Source: Novosphingobium profundi (GTDB lineage Bacteria; Pseudomonadota; Alphaproteobacteria; Sphingomonadales; Sphingomonadaceae). Taken from it: 64,000 nt of DNA. The notes beneath the pieces were generated by a model that saw nothing but the letters and a program-made list of their open reading frames with translations, did not search any database and was not told the DNA's origin. The DNA is taken from assembly GCF_020524485.1 (NCBI RefSeq), contig NZ_JAIVLF010000001.1, positions 1,302,001 to 1,366,000 of the forward strand. Direction: 5' to 3'. A program made the position numbers and the translations under genes. Below are positions 1 through 8,570 of the stretch, in pieces (position 1 is the first letter of the stretch; the number at the start of each line of letters is the position of its first letter).

Positions 1-85
1 CGAGAGCGGCCTTCCGGAAACTGCCGTGGCGGGCAATCGCGAGGAAGTAGGAGAAATCGGCGATGTCGGTGCGACTTATGGACAT
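1..85 (-). CDS. LysR-family transcriptional regulator, N-terminal fragment
   Basis: Only the first 28 codons are inside the window; the rest lies beyond position 1. The reading starts MSISRTDIADF and continues with FSYFLAIARHGSFRKAAL, the usual opening of the LysR winged-helix domain (first helix, then the 'GSF..AA' turn). An AGGGG ribosome-binding site sits just upstream of the ATG. It is co-directional with, and about 100 bases downstream of, the minus-strand cupin gene. It is the likely regulator of the divergent cupin pair, acting at the T-N11-A box at 809-821. The effector-binding domain is not visible, so the ligand cannot be guessed. Confidence 0.78.
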   Translation of the reverse strand, partial: MSISRTDIADFSYFLAIARHGSFRKAAL

Positions 86-186
86 GGGCCCCTAATGAGC
101 CTTTGCGCGCGAGACCGCAACCGGCCCGCAGGGTGGAGATAACTCTCTTCCCGGCAGGCGGTTGCGGTGTGCTGCTGGCGCGGGGG

Positions 187-687
187 TCAGTTGGCAGGGC
201 CGGAGAACTGCGCGTCGGTGACGGGCTCCTGCCATTCCACGTTCTTGCCGTTTAGCGACTCGGTGATGGCGATATGCGACATCGCCTCGTTCGCGGTCGC
301 GCCGTGCCAGTGACGCACGCCCGGCTTCACGTAGGCCATATCGCCCGCGCAGACGCGCTGCGGGGCCTGGCCTTCGGCCTGGGTCCAGCCGCAGCCCTGG
401 GTGACGTAGAAGGTCTGACCAGCCGGGTGGGTGTGCCAGTTGGTGCGCGCGCCGGGCGTGAAGGTGACGAGCGCGGTGCCCGCCTGGCCGGGCGCGGTCG
501 GCTTGGTCAGCATGTAGAGGTACACCTCGCCGGTGAAGTAGTCGGCGGGCGGGTTGGTCCCTTCCACTTCGGACTGGCTGACCACGACCTGATCGGCATC
601 CTGGCCCTTGTCCTGTGCGCTGAGTGCAGAGGCGCTGCAGGCAAGGCCCGCTCCGGCAAGGACGGCGGCGAGGGCGAATTTCGACAT
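187..687 (-). CDS. exported cupin, manganese hydroxynitrile-lyase-like family
   Basis: 166-aa single-domain cupin with a Sec signal peptide (MSKFALAAVLAGAGLACSAS). The start at 687 is chosen because AGGAG precedes it and the signal peptide begins there. The core TNWHTHPAGQTFYVTQG and the later RHWHGA give the three-His/one-Gln metal site seen in bacterial cupin hydroxynitrile lyases such as Granulicella GtHNL, with the same spacing. Related sequences are often simply annotated as cupin or carboxymuconolactone-decarboxylase-associated proteins, so substrate and reaction are unknown. It is divergent from a cytoplasmic paralogue at 933-1379; the two share the whole core, which indicates a duplication followed by different localisation. 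Family is clear, function is not. Confidence 0.88.
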   Translation of the reverse strand: MSKFALAAVLAGAGLACSASALSAQDKGQDADQVVVSQSEVEGTNPPADYFTGEVYLYMLTKPTAPGQAGTALVTFTPGARTNWHTHPAGQTFYVTQGCGWTQAEGQAPQRVCAGDMAYVKPGVRHWHGATANEAMSHIAITESLNGKNVEWQEPVTDAQFSGPAN

Positions 688-808
688 GGGGCAGTCTCCT
701 GAAATGTGGTGCGTCGAGGGTGCGCGGTGGTCCGGTCTCCAACCGCAAAACGGGCGCGCAGGACCTTGCACGATGCCCCTCTAACGCAGCAGTTGCGTGT
801 CGGGTCCA

Positions 809-821
809 TGAGTTCAACTCA
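809..821. promoter_or_regulatory. LysR-type box (T-N11-A palindrome) between divergent cupins
   Basis: TGAGTTCAACTCA is a perfect 13-bp dyad with exactly the T-N11-A form expected for LysR regulators. It sits in the 245-bp gap between the two divergent cupin genes, close to a TATAGG hexamer at 830-835. The adjacent LysR gene (1-85) is the natural candidate to bind it. The rest of the gap shows nothing else I can support. Confidence 0.5.
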
Positions 822-932
822 ACACTGTGTATAGGCACGAGGCCATTGTCGAGCGGCGGGGGAGGGCGCACATGGGAACCATTCCGGGATGGCCGGCACC
901 TCGCCTGCTATCGAATGCAGGAGCACACAATC

Positions 933-1379
933 ATGAGCGACACGAACGACCTCACCAAGCAGGACGCCGTCGTCCTTCGCAATGGCACCGCCGAAGCCAT
1001 CAAGGGCCCCGAACAGACCTTCACCGGCACCGTGCGGATCGACCGCATCTTCAATCCGCCCGAGCCCGCCCGCGCCGGTTTCGCCATCGTCAACTTCGAG
1101 CCGGGCGCGCGCACCAACTGGCACACGCATCCGGCCGGCCAGACCCTCTACGTCACGCAGGGCGTGGGCTGGCACAAGTGCGAAGGCGGTGAAAAGACCG
1201 AGATCCGCGCGGGCGACACGGTGTGGTGCAACTGCGGCAAGCGCCACTGGCACGGCGCGACCGACACCACCTACATGCAGCACATCGCCATCACCGAAGC
1301 CATCGACGGCAGCCCGGTGAACTGGATGGAAGCGGTCTCCGACGAGGAGTACCTGTCGGGTCCGGTCAAGAAGGACTGA
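933..1379 (+). CDS. cytoplasmic cupin, manganese hydroxynitrile-lyase-like
   Basis: 148-aa cupin without a signal peptide. The ATG at 933 is preceded by AGGAG at 9 bases. Metal-binding candidates are H64, H66, Q70 and H105. The 41-residue step between first and last histidine equals that recalled for the GtHNL manganese site (H53, H55, Q59, H94). The N-terminal part (FTGTVRIDRIFNPPEPARA) and C-terminal part (AITEAIDGSPVNWMEAVSDEEY) also match that family's layout. It may act on a cyanohydrin-like or other small hydroxylated compound, but family membership alone does not fix activity. It is followed after about 120 bases by an alpha/beta hydrolase on the same strand, probably co-transcribed. 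Confidence 0.9.
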   Translation: MSDTNDLTKQDAVVLRNGTAEAIKGPEQTFTGTVRIDRIFNPPEPARAGFAIVNFEPGARTNWHTHPAGQTLYVTQGVGWHKCEGGEKTEIRAGDTVWCNCGKRHWHGATDTTYMQHIAITEAIDGSPVNWMEAVSDEEYLSGPVKKD

Positions 1380-1497
1380 TCCGGCAAGACCCCGTCTCTC
1401 GACAGCCCCTCGGGTCGCACCGGGGCTGACCGGCAGGGCGCGCACGAAGACCGTACAGGCAGCTGCGCGCCCGCCCCGACCAGAAAAGGAATTTCCC

Positions 1498-2445
1498 ATG
1501 GCACTTGCCGACAACTACATTTTCGATCTCAGCGACAACGTCGTGCGCACGCCCGTCAGCTACCTGACGCGCTATGGCATCACGATCTCGGCCGATCTCT
1601 ACACCGCCGTCGATTTCGACGAGACCACGCCCGCTCCCGCGCTCGTCATCGGCGCACCCTATGGCGGCGTGAAGGAGCAGGGCCCGGGCGTCTACGCCAA
1701 CGAGCTTGCGCAGCGCGGCTTCGTGGTGCTGACCTTCGATCCTTCGTACAACGGCTATAGCGGCGGCGAGACCCGCCACCTGTCCTCGCCCGACGTGTTC
1801 GTGGAAGATTTCCACGCGGCGGTCGACTTCCTGGGGACGCGTGAATTCGTGGACCGTGAGAAGATCGGCGCGCTCGGCATCTGCGGCAGCGGCGGTTTCG
1901 CGCTGAGCGCGGCGTCGGTCGACCCGCGCATCAAGGCCATCGCGACGGCCAGCATGTACGACATTTCGCGCATGCACGCCGAGGGCTTCGGCGGTTCGCT
2001 GAGCGAAGAGGACCGCAAGGCCCAGCTCGCGCAGATCGCCGAGCACCGCTACGCCGAATTCGAAGGCGAACCCGCCACGCTGACCCCGCGCGGCGCGCTG
2101 CTTGAACTCGATCCGGAGAACAACCCGGTCGGTACCGAGTTCGGGGAATTCTACTCGCGTCCGCGCGGCTATCACCCCAATTCGATCGCGCAGTTCACGA
2201 TGACCAGCGGTCCCTCGTTCATGAACTTCCCGCTGCTTGACAAACTCGACTGGATCGCGCCGCGCAAGGCGCTTCTGGTCATCGGCGAAGAGGCGCACTC
2301 GGCCTACTTCAGCGAGGACGTGGCGAACGACGACAACATCAAGCTTCATGTCGTCCCGGGCGCCAACCACGTCGACCTCTACGACAAGACCGATGTGATC
2401 CCCTTCGATGCAATCGAGAGTTTCTTCAACGACAACCTGAAGTAA
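1498..2445 (+). CDS. alpha/beta hydrolase, dienelactone-hydrolase/YcjY-like
   Basis: 315-aa soluble alpha/beta hydrolase with no signal peptide. The nucleophile elbow reads GICGSGG with Cys at residue 129, so the nucleophile is probably cysteine, as in dienelactone hydrolases and the YcjY group. The catalytic histidine is in GANHVDLYDK near the C terminus. APYGGVKEQGPGVYANELAQ early in the protein fits the oxyanion region of this group. AAGGA precedes the ATG. It lies downstream of the cupin on the same strand and ends at a strong terminator, so it closes this small operon. Substrate unknown; small esters or lactones are plausible from the family. Confidence 0.88.
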   Translation: MALADNYIFDLSDNVVRTPVSYLTRYGITISADLYTAVDFDETTPAPALVIGAPYGGVKEQGPGVYANELAQRGFVVLTFDPSYNGYSGGETRHLSSPDVFVEDFHAAVDFLGTREFVDREKIGALGICGSGGFALSAASVDPRIKAIATASMYDISRMHAEGFGGSLSEEDRKAQLAQIAEHRYAEFEGEPATLTPRGALLELDPENNPVGTEFGEFYSRPRGYHPNSIAQFTMTSGPSFMNFPLLDKLDWIAPRKALLVIGEEAHSAYFSEDVANDDNIKLHVVPGANHVDLYDKTDVIPFDAIESFFNDNLK

Positions 2446-2470
2446 GCCGCTCGCGCGCAGCGCTTACGAG

Positions 2471-2505
2471 AAAGGGCCGCTTCCCGATGGGGGAGCGGCC
2501 CTTTT
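2471..2505. terminator. bidirectional rho-independent terminator
   Basis: AAAGGGCCGCT at 2471-2481 pairs with AGCGGCCCTTT, extended by CCC/GGG around a short GATG loop, then TTTT. It lies between the convergent hydrolase and outer-membrane efflux genes and can serve both strands because the stem begins with A and ends with T. Confidence 0.85.
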
Positions 2506-2529
2506 CGTGTGTGCGTGACGGTAGGCGGA

Positions 2530-4005
2530 TCAGGAGGCGGGCGGCGTCTGCCAGCCTCCGCCCAGCGCCTTGAACAGGTCGACCCGGTCCGATGCGAGCT
2601 GCGCGCGCGCCTCCACCACGGCCCGGCGCGCGGCGAGCAGATCGGCTTGCGCTGCCAGCACGTCCAGCGCCGAGGACGATCCCGCCCGCTGACGCTGCTG
2701 CGTCAACTGCCAGGCGCGTTCGGCGCGGGTCTCGGCCTCATCCAGATCCGCCATCTGCGCTTCCCCTCCCGCGACGCGCGAGAGGCCCTGCTCGACTTCC
2801 TTGAGCGCGGTCAGGACCTGCCCGTCGAACTGGGCGAGCGCGGCATCGGTCTGCGCTTCGGCCTGCCGGATACGGGCGTGGGCCGCGCCGAAGTCTGGGA
2901 AGGTCCAGCTGATCAGGGGGCCCAGGCCAAAGGAAAACGAGTCGCTCCCCTTGATCATGTCGTTGCGAAGGAAATTGCCCGAGCCGCCCAGCGAGATGCG
3001 CGGGTAGAGGTCCGCGGTGGCAACGCCGATCCGCGCGGTCTCGGCCGCGAGGTTGCGTTCGGCCTCGCGCAAGTCGGGACGGCGCCGCAGAAGCGCGGCG
3101 CCGTCGCCGACCGGTAGCGCGGCCCCGGGGGATGGGGGGGCGGAACAGGACCGCGCTGCCTGAGGGACGGAATCCGGGGTCTGGCCCAGCAGGGCCGCCA
3201 GCTCGAACAGGGCGACGCGGCGCCCGGCCTCGATGGTGGGAAGGGCGGCGCGTGCAGATGCGTGGGCGCTCCCGGCGCGTTCCACGTCCGCCTTCCCCAC
3301 TGAGCCCGCGCGCTCCAGCGCCTGCGTCAGTTCAAGCGTGCGCCGCGTGGTCTCGACCGATTGGCGCGCGACGTCCAGTCCCTGCCCTTGGGTGCAGGCC
3401 TGGAGGTAGGCGCGAGTGGTCTCGGCCGCGACCAGCACGCGTACGCCGTCGCGCGCGGCCTCGATCGCGGCGGCATCCGCGCGCGCGGCCTCGATGGAGC
3501 GGGACACGCGGCCGAACAGGTCCGCCTCCCAGGCAAGGCTGGCGTTGGCGTTGGTGGTGACCTGCGTTTCGCCGAGGTTCGCAAAGCCGCCGCCGCCCTG
3601 GCCGCCACCGCCCCCCTGGCCTCCGCCACCGAACTGGACGGCATCGCCCCAGGAGAGCCCGCCATTGAGGTTGGTGGTGGGGAGCCGCGCGGCGCGGCTT
3701 TCCGACAGGACGGCCTGCGCGCGGGCAAGGTTTGCGTTGGCCACGCGCAAGTCCGTGTTGGCGGTCAGTGCCTGTTCGACCAGGGCGTCGAGGACAGGGT
3801 CCTTGTAGAGGTGCCACCAGTCGTCCGGCAGCGGCGCTACGGCATCGAAGCGGGCATCGGTGGTGACGAAGTCGCCTGCGGCGCGCGGCGGCGTTGCGGG
3901 CGCGGAATAATCCGGTCCCACGGCGCAGGCGCCAACCAGAAGGGGCGCGAGGAGAGCCGCAAGGCGTCTCCCGCTACGCCGGGGCGGGGTGGGGGTGTCA
4001 GGCAT
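2530..4005 (-). CDS. RND efflux outer-membrane lipoprotein (NodT/OprM family)
   Basis: 491 aa. Forms the outer-membrane channel of a tripartite efflux pump. The signal sequence ends in a lipobox (LLVGAC), followed by AVGPDYSAPATP, the hallmark start of NodT-type factors. The two repeated TolC-like helical halves are recognisable (for example RADAAAIEAARDGVRVLVAAE and the later RRPDLREAERNLAAETARIG). I choose ATG at 4005 because AGGGAG lies upstream at normal spacing and the start overlaps the permease stop by 8 bases (ATGCCTGA), indicating translational coupling. A second ATG at 4023 lacks a ribosome-binding site. It is the last gene of the SoxR-controlled operon. Confidence 0.93.
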   Translation of the reverse strand: MPDTPTPPRRSGRRLAALLAPLLVGACAVGPDYSAPATPPRAAGDFVTTDARFDAVAPLPDDWWHLYKDPVLDALVEQALTANTDLRVANANLARAQAVLSESRAARLPTTNLNGGLSWGDAVQFGGGGQGGGGGQGGGGFANLGETQVTTNANASLAWEADLFGRVSRSIEAARADAAAIEAARDGVRVLVAAETTRAYLQACTQGQGLDVARQSVETTRRTLELTQALERAGSVGKADVERAGSAHASARAALPTIEAGRRVALFELAALLGQTPDSVPQAARSCSAPPSPGAALPVGDGAALLRRRPDLREAERNLAAETARIGVATADLYPRISLGGSGNFLRNDMIKGSDSFSFGLGPLISWTFPDFGAAHARIRQAEAQTDAALAQFDGQVLTALKEVEQGLSRVAGGEAQMADLDEAETRAERAWQLTQQRQRAGSSSALDVLAAQADLLAARRAVVEARAQLASDRVDLFKALGGGWQTPPAS

Positions 4006-7000
4006 GGGAAAGGCTCCCTTCACGCGAGGCGGCGTCGGTTTCGGAGGCGTCCTCGTCCTCCGGCGCGTGGGCGCGGTGATCGCCCGCCAGCAGCGTGTAG
4101 ATGGTGGGAAGAACGAAGAGCGTGAAGAGCGTGCCGATGAGCATGCCCATCACCACCACGATACCGATGGCAAATCGGCTGGCCGCGCCCGCGCCCGAAG
4201 CGAAGAGCAGGGGCACAAGCCCCGCCACCATCGCCGCGGTCGTCATCAGCACCGGGCGCATACGCACCGCGGCGGCGTGGGCGATGGCCTCGTGGCGGCT
4301 CCAGCCTTCATCGCGCTGCATCTGGTTGGCGAAGGACACCATCAGGATGCCGTGCTTGGTGATGAGCCCGATCAGGGTGACAAGGCCGATCTGCGTGTAG
4401 ATGTTGAGTGTGGCAAAGCCCAGGAACAGCGGCAGTAGCGCGCCCGAGATCGCCAGCGGCACGGTGACGAGGATCACCAGCGGATCGCGAAAGCTCTCGA
4501 ACTGGGCGGCGAGGACCAGGAAGATGACCACCAGAGCAAAGGCGAAGGAGACCGTCAGCTGGTTGCCCTCCTGGACATACTGGCGGCTGTTCGAGAGCCA
4601 GTCGACGCTGGTGCCCTCGGGCAGGTCCTGCGCCTGCAGGAAGGCGACCGCCTGGCCCATCGTTACGCCGGGCATGAGCACGGCCGACATCGTGGCCGAG
4701 TTCATCTGGTTGAACTGGGGCAGGAGGTTGGGCTGGGGCTCGATCTCGACCTTGGCGACGGTGGAAAGGGGGACAAGATCGCCCGATCCGGTGCGCACGT
4801 AGTAGCCGCCGAGATCCCCGGGGGTGGCGCGCTCACCGCGCGGGACCTGCGTGATCACGTCGTAGGAGCGGTCGTGCCAGTTGAAGCGATTGACGTAATT
4901 CTCGCCCACCATCAGCGCCAGTGTGTCGGCGATTTCCGACATGGGAATGCCCATGTCGCCCGCCTTGTCGCGGTCCACGGTGATGTGCGCCTGCTGGCTG
5001 TCGAAGGCGAGGTCGGCATCGACGAAGGCGAACAGGCCGCTCTGCCAGGCCGCGCCCTTGAGCTGGTCAAGCGTGCGGTTGATCGCGGCGAAGTCATCGG
5101 GCGAGCGGATCACCATCTGCACCGGCAGACCGCCGCTGCCCGCGGGCAAGGGACTGTCCTGGAAGACGGTGGAGGTGACGCCGGTGACACCTGCGGTCTT
5201 GCCCGCCAGTTCCTGCTGCACGTCCTCCGCGGTACGTTCACGCTCGGCCCAGGGCGAGAGGATGATGCCGCCAAAGCCGATGTTGGCGCCTTGCGCGCCG
5301 CCCATCGCGTAGAAGCTGCCGTCGAACTCGGGCAGGTCGTGGAACAGGGCCTCGACCTGCTTGGAGAAGCGCACGGTGTAGTCGACGCTGGCGTACTGCG
5401 GGCCCTTGGTCTGGACGAAGACGTAGCCCATGTCCTCGGGCGGTGCGAGTTCGCGCTTGGCGCCCAGGAAGAAGACGACGCTTGCCGCCAGGATCGCCGC
5501 TCCCGCGACAAGGACTGCCGCGCGATTGACCAGCGTCTTGCCGAGTAGCCGCTCGTAGCGGTGGGTGAGGCCGTGCATCGAGCGCTCGATGGTCTTTTCG
5601 AGGCGGCTCTCGCCCATCTTGTTGTGGAGGAGACGGCTGCTCATCATCGGGGAGAGCGTCAGGGCGACGACGCCCGAGACGATCACCGATCCGGCAAGGG
5701 TAAAGGCGAACTCGCGGAAGAGCGCGCCGGTCAGGCCGCCCATGAGCCCGATGGGCGCATAGACGGCGGCAAGGGTGATGGTCATGGCGATGACCGGCCC
5801 CACGATCTCACGCGCGCCTTTGAGCGCCGCGTTGATGGGGGAGAGACCTTCCTCGATGTGGCGGTGGATGTTCTCGACCACGACGATGGCGTCATCGACC
5901 ACAAGGCCGATGGCAAGGACCATCGCAAGAAGGGTGAGGAGGTTGAGCGAAAAACCGAAGAGCAGCATCAGCGCGGCTGTTCCCAGCAGCGAGAGCGGAA
6001 TGGTGACGATGGGGATGATGACGGCCCGGAAGGTGCCGAGGAACAGGAAGATGACGACGATCACGATGATGACGGCTTCGACCAGAGTGTGCTCGACTTC
6101 CTCGATCGAGGCGTCGACGAAGCGCGCGCGGTCGAACATCGATTTGATCTCCAGACCCGGAGGCGCCATGCGCTCGAGCTGGGGCAGGAGTTCGTTGACC
6201 GCATCGACGATCTCGAGCGGGTTGCCGTCGGGCGTAGGCGAAATCGGCAGCAGGATCGCGTCTTTGCCCGCCCCCATCGCGGCATCGTCGTAGTTCTGGC
6301 CGCCCAGTTCGACCGTGGCGACGTCGCCCAGGCGCACGATGCCATCCGGGCCCGTCTTGACCACCATGTCGCGGAACGAGGCCGCACTGCGAAGGTCCGT
6401 CTCGGCGGTGATGTTGATGGCGGTCGCGCTGCCCTTGAGCTGGCCGGGGGCGGCCTGGACGTTGTTGGCGCGCAGTGCCGTCGCAATGTCGCCCGCCGTC
6501 ATGCCGCGTCCGGCGAGCTTGTCGGGATCGACCCAGATGCGCATGGCCAGCGGCGCGCCGCCATTGATCTCGACCGAAGCGACACCCGGAACCGAGGTCA
6601 GCAGGGGCCGTGCAACGCGGGTCACGAAGTCGTTGATCTGCGAAGGCGCCATCGTCGGGCTGGTGAAGCTGATATACTGCACCGCCGAGGCGCCGTCGGT
6701 GATCTTGGAGATGACCGGGTCGAAGGCCCCTTCGGGCAGGCGGTACTTCACCTGCTGCACCTTGGAGAGGATCTCGGTCATCGAACGGTCGGCGTCCGCG
6801 TTCAGCACCAGCTTGGCCGCGATATGGCTTTTACCCGAAGTCGAGGTGGAGGAGAGGTACTCGATCCCGCTGGCGGTCGCGATCTCCTGCGCGATGGGAG
6901 TGGTGACGAAGCCCTGCATGACGTCCTGCGTGGCGCCGGGAAGCTGGGTGTCGATGGTGATCGTGGCGCTTTCCATGCGCGGGTACTGGCGGATCTGCAG

Positions 7001-7093
7001 CCCGAAGACGGCGGAGATGCCCACCAGCAGGATCAGCAGGCTGACCACGATGGCCGCGATGGGGCGGCGGATGAACAGGTCGGTGAAGCGCAT
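3998..7093 (-). CDS. RND efflux permease (HAE1 family), SoxR-linked
   Basis: 1031 aa; inner-membrane proton/drug antiporter with 12 predicted membrane segments and two large periplasmic loops. It starts MRFTDLFIRRPIAA, typical of HAE1 pumps. The proton-relay aspartate pair in TM4 is D400-D401 (GLVVDDAIVVVENI). The overall character (short N terminus, PGVASVEINGGAPLAMRIWV) resembles the MexI/MdtB/BepE side of the family more than AcrB. The start at 7093 has AGGAG upstream and follows the adaptor stop by one base. It sits in the middle of an adaptor-permease-outer-membrane operon whose promoter carries a SoxR box, suggesting export of redox-active or quinone-like compounds. Confidence 0.95.
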   Translation of the reverse strand: MRFTDLFIRRPIAAIVVSLLILLVGISAVFGLQIRQYPRMESATITIDTQLPGATQDVMQGFVTTPIAQEIATASGIEYLSSTSTSGKSHIAAKLVLNADADRSMTEILSKVQQVKYRLPEGAFDPVISKITDGASAVQYISFTSPTMAPSQINDFVTRVARPLLTSVPGVASVEINGGAPLAMRIWVDPDKLAGRGMTAGDIATALRANNVQAAPGQLKGSATAINITAETDLRSAASFRDMVVKTGPDGIVRLGDVATVELGGQNYDDAAMGAGKDAILLPISPTPDGNPLEIVDAVNELLPQLERMAPPGLEIKSMFDRARFVDASIEEVEHTLVEAVIIVIVVIFLFLGTFRAVIIPIVTIPLSLLGTAALMLLFGFSLNLLTLLAMVLAIGLVVDDAIVVVENIHRHIEEGLSPINAALKGAREIVGPVIAMTITLAAVYAPIGLMGGLTGALFREFAFTLAGSVIVSGVVALTLSPMMSSRLLHNKMGESRLEKTIERSMHGLTHRYERLLGKTLVNRAAVLVAGAAILAASVVFFLGAKRELAPPEDMGYVFVQTKGPQYASVDYTVRFSKQVEALFHDLPEFDGSFYAMGGAQGANIGFGGIILSPWAERERTAEDVQQELAGKTAGVTGVTSTVFQDSPLPAGSGGLPVQMVIRSPDDFAAINRTLDQLKGAAWQSGLFAFVDADLAFDSQQAHITVDRDKAGDMGIPMSEIADTLALMVGENYVNRFNWHDRSYDVITQVPRGERATPGDLGGYYVRTGSGDLVPLSTVAKVEIEPQPNLLPQFNQMNSATMSAVLMPGVTMGQAVAFLQAQDLPEGTSVDWLSNSRQYVQEGNQLTVSFAFALVVIFLVLAAQFESFRDPLVILVTVPLAISGALLPLFLGFATLNIYTQIGLVTLIGLITKHGILMVSFANQMQRDEGWSRHEAIAHAAAVRMRPVLMTTAAMVAGLVPLLFASGAGAASRFAIGIVVVMGMLIGTLFTLFVLPTIYTLLAGDHRAHAPEDEDASETDAASREGSLSHA

Positions 7094-7094
7094 C

Positions 7095-8324
7095 TTACCG
7101 CGCTCCTGCATCGGCGTTGTCGGCCTTGGCCGGAGTCGCTGCCTTGGGGGTCTTGGTGGCCTCGCTGCCGATCAGCTGCGCGACGGTGACTTCGCTGCCC
7201 GGCTGCACGCGCAGCTGGCCTTGCGCAACGACGACGTCGCCGGGCGATAGCTTTCCGGTCACGACCACCTCGTCGCCCATGCGGCGGCCGGTGGTGACGG
7301 GCACGATCTCCGCCTTGCCGCCCTTGCGCGCGTTTTCGCCGCGAATAACGATCACGCTGTCGCCCTGCGCCGAGGTCTGGATCGCGGTGACGGGAAGGAC
7401 GAGCGCGTCGTCCTGTTCCCCCAGCTTCAGTGCGACCGAGACGTACATGCCCGGGCGCAGCGCGCCGTCGGGGTTGGCGAGCACGGCCTGCGCGGTCACG
7501 TTGCGCGTGTCCTTGCTCACCTGCGGCTCGATGGTGGAGATGCGCGCGGTGAAGGTACGGCCAGGCCAGGCATCGCTGGTCAGTGTCAGGCTGGTCCCGT
7601 CGCCCAGGCGCCCCAGGTCCTGCTGGGGCAGGGTGAAGTCGACGTAGAGCCGGTCGAGCGCGGTCAGCGTGGCGACCGGATCGCCTGGGTTCATGTACTG
7701 GCCCGGGTTCACGCGGCGGATGCCGAGCTTGCCGGAAAAGGGCGCGCGCACTTGCTTCTGGCGCAGGCGCGCTTCGATCTGGCCAACCTCGGCGCGGGCC
7801 TGCGCCAGTTCGGCGCGGCGCTGCTGGAGCACTTCGCGCGGTTCCGCGCCTGTCGGTGCCAGTTCTTCCGAGCGCTTGAGCTGAAGCGCGGCAAAGTCCG
7901 CGCGGGCGCGGGCGGCGGCCAGGTCAGCCTTTTCCGGGCCGTCATAGAGCTGGACGATCAGGGCATTGGCACCCACGTGCTGCCCGGCGCGGAAATGAAG
8001 ACCCGAGACGCGCCCGCTGGTTTCCGGCGCCAGCGTGACTTCGCGCACCGCGCTGAGCGAGCCGACGACGTCCATCGTATCGGGCACGGTGCGCGCGGCA
8101 AGCACGGTCGCGGTGACCGGCGTCGCCTGCTGGGGCCAGCCTGCGCCGCCGCCCATGCGCCAGGTCCGCCAGCCATACAGCGCGGCCATCAGCACCACCA
8201 GCACGAGCACGGTGACGATGATGGTCCGTGTGCGGCGCGGCGAGGCGCTCGCGTCGTCCGGGGTCTGGCTCTCCAAGGTCTGGGGCTCGGTCTGCGTTTC
8301 GGGGCTGGTTTGCGATTCGCTCAT
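7095..8324 (-). CDS. RND efflux periplasmic adaptor (membrane-fusion protein)
   Basis: 409 aa. The N-terminal cytoplasmic tail (MSESQTSPETQTEP) precedes one membrane anchor (TIIVTVLVLVVLMAALYGW). After that come a lipoyl/barrel-sandwich domain, a helical hairpin rich in Ala/Gln/Glu, the second lipoyl half (VRAPFSGKLGIRRVNPGQY) and beta-barrel domains. It bridges the permease at 3998-7093 and the channel at 2530-4005. The start at 8324 is preceded by GGGGGAGG; longer in-frame readings upstream would run through the promoter and SoxR box and are not used. First gene of the operon. Confidence 0.93.
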   Translation of the reverse strand: MSESQTSPETQTEPQTLESQTPDDASASPRRTRTIIVTVLVLVVLMAALYGWRTWRMGGGAGWPQQATPVTATVLAARTVPDTMDVVGSLSAVREVTLAPETSGRVSGLHFRAGQHVGANALIVQLYDGPEKADLAAARARADFAALQLKRSEELAPTGAEPREVLQQRRAELAQARAEVGQIEARLRQKQVRAPFSGKLGIRRVNPGQYMNPGDPVATLTALDRLYVDFTLPQQDLGRLGDGTSLTLTSDAWPGRTFTARISTIEPQVSKDTRNVTAQAVLANPDGALRPGMYVSVALKLGEQDDALVLPVTAIQTSAQGDSVIVIRGENARKGGKAEIVPVTTGRRMGDEVVVTGKLSPGDVVVAQGQLRVQPGSEVTVAQLIGSEATKTPKAATPAKADNADAGAR

Positions 8325-8464
8325 GCCAGCCTCCCCCTGCGGGCGGTCGTGGAAGAGGCCGACCTTTCCCAGGTTTTCGGCAGGTTTGCAGGCGAAGAAT
8401 TCATGTCGGCTCCGGACGCTCGAGTTGCGCTGACTGGTGCCCCTTGTGGGGCGATCCGACACTT

Positions 8465-8495
8465 CACGTACAACCTCAACAATGGTTGAGGTCAA
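8465..8495 (-). promoter_or_regulatory. MerR-type promoter of the efflux operon (19-bp spacer)
   Basis: On the minus strand a -35 TTGACC (8490-8495) and a weak -10 TACGTG (8465-8470) are separated by 19 bases. This overlong spacing is typical of promoters activated by MerR/SoxR proteins, and the dyad fills the spacer. Start codon of the adaptor is about 140 bases downstream. Confidence 0.6.
8473..8492. promoter_or_regulatory. SoxR box
   Basis: ACCTCAACAATGGTTGAGGT is a perfect dyad. It contains CCTCAA-N6-TTGAGG, the outer arms of the classical SoxR box (CCTCAAGTTAACTTGAGG); only the central six bases differ. It lies between divergent soxR and the efflux operon and exactly within the 19-bp spacer on the efflux side. 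Confidence 0.85.
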
Positions 8496-8570
8496 GCACT
8501 ATCTGTGGCACCTCGTGGATCGCACGGACCGCTGCCTCTTGCAGCGAATGCAAGTGGAGAGGTTGGGACG

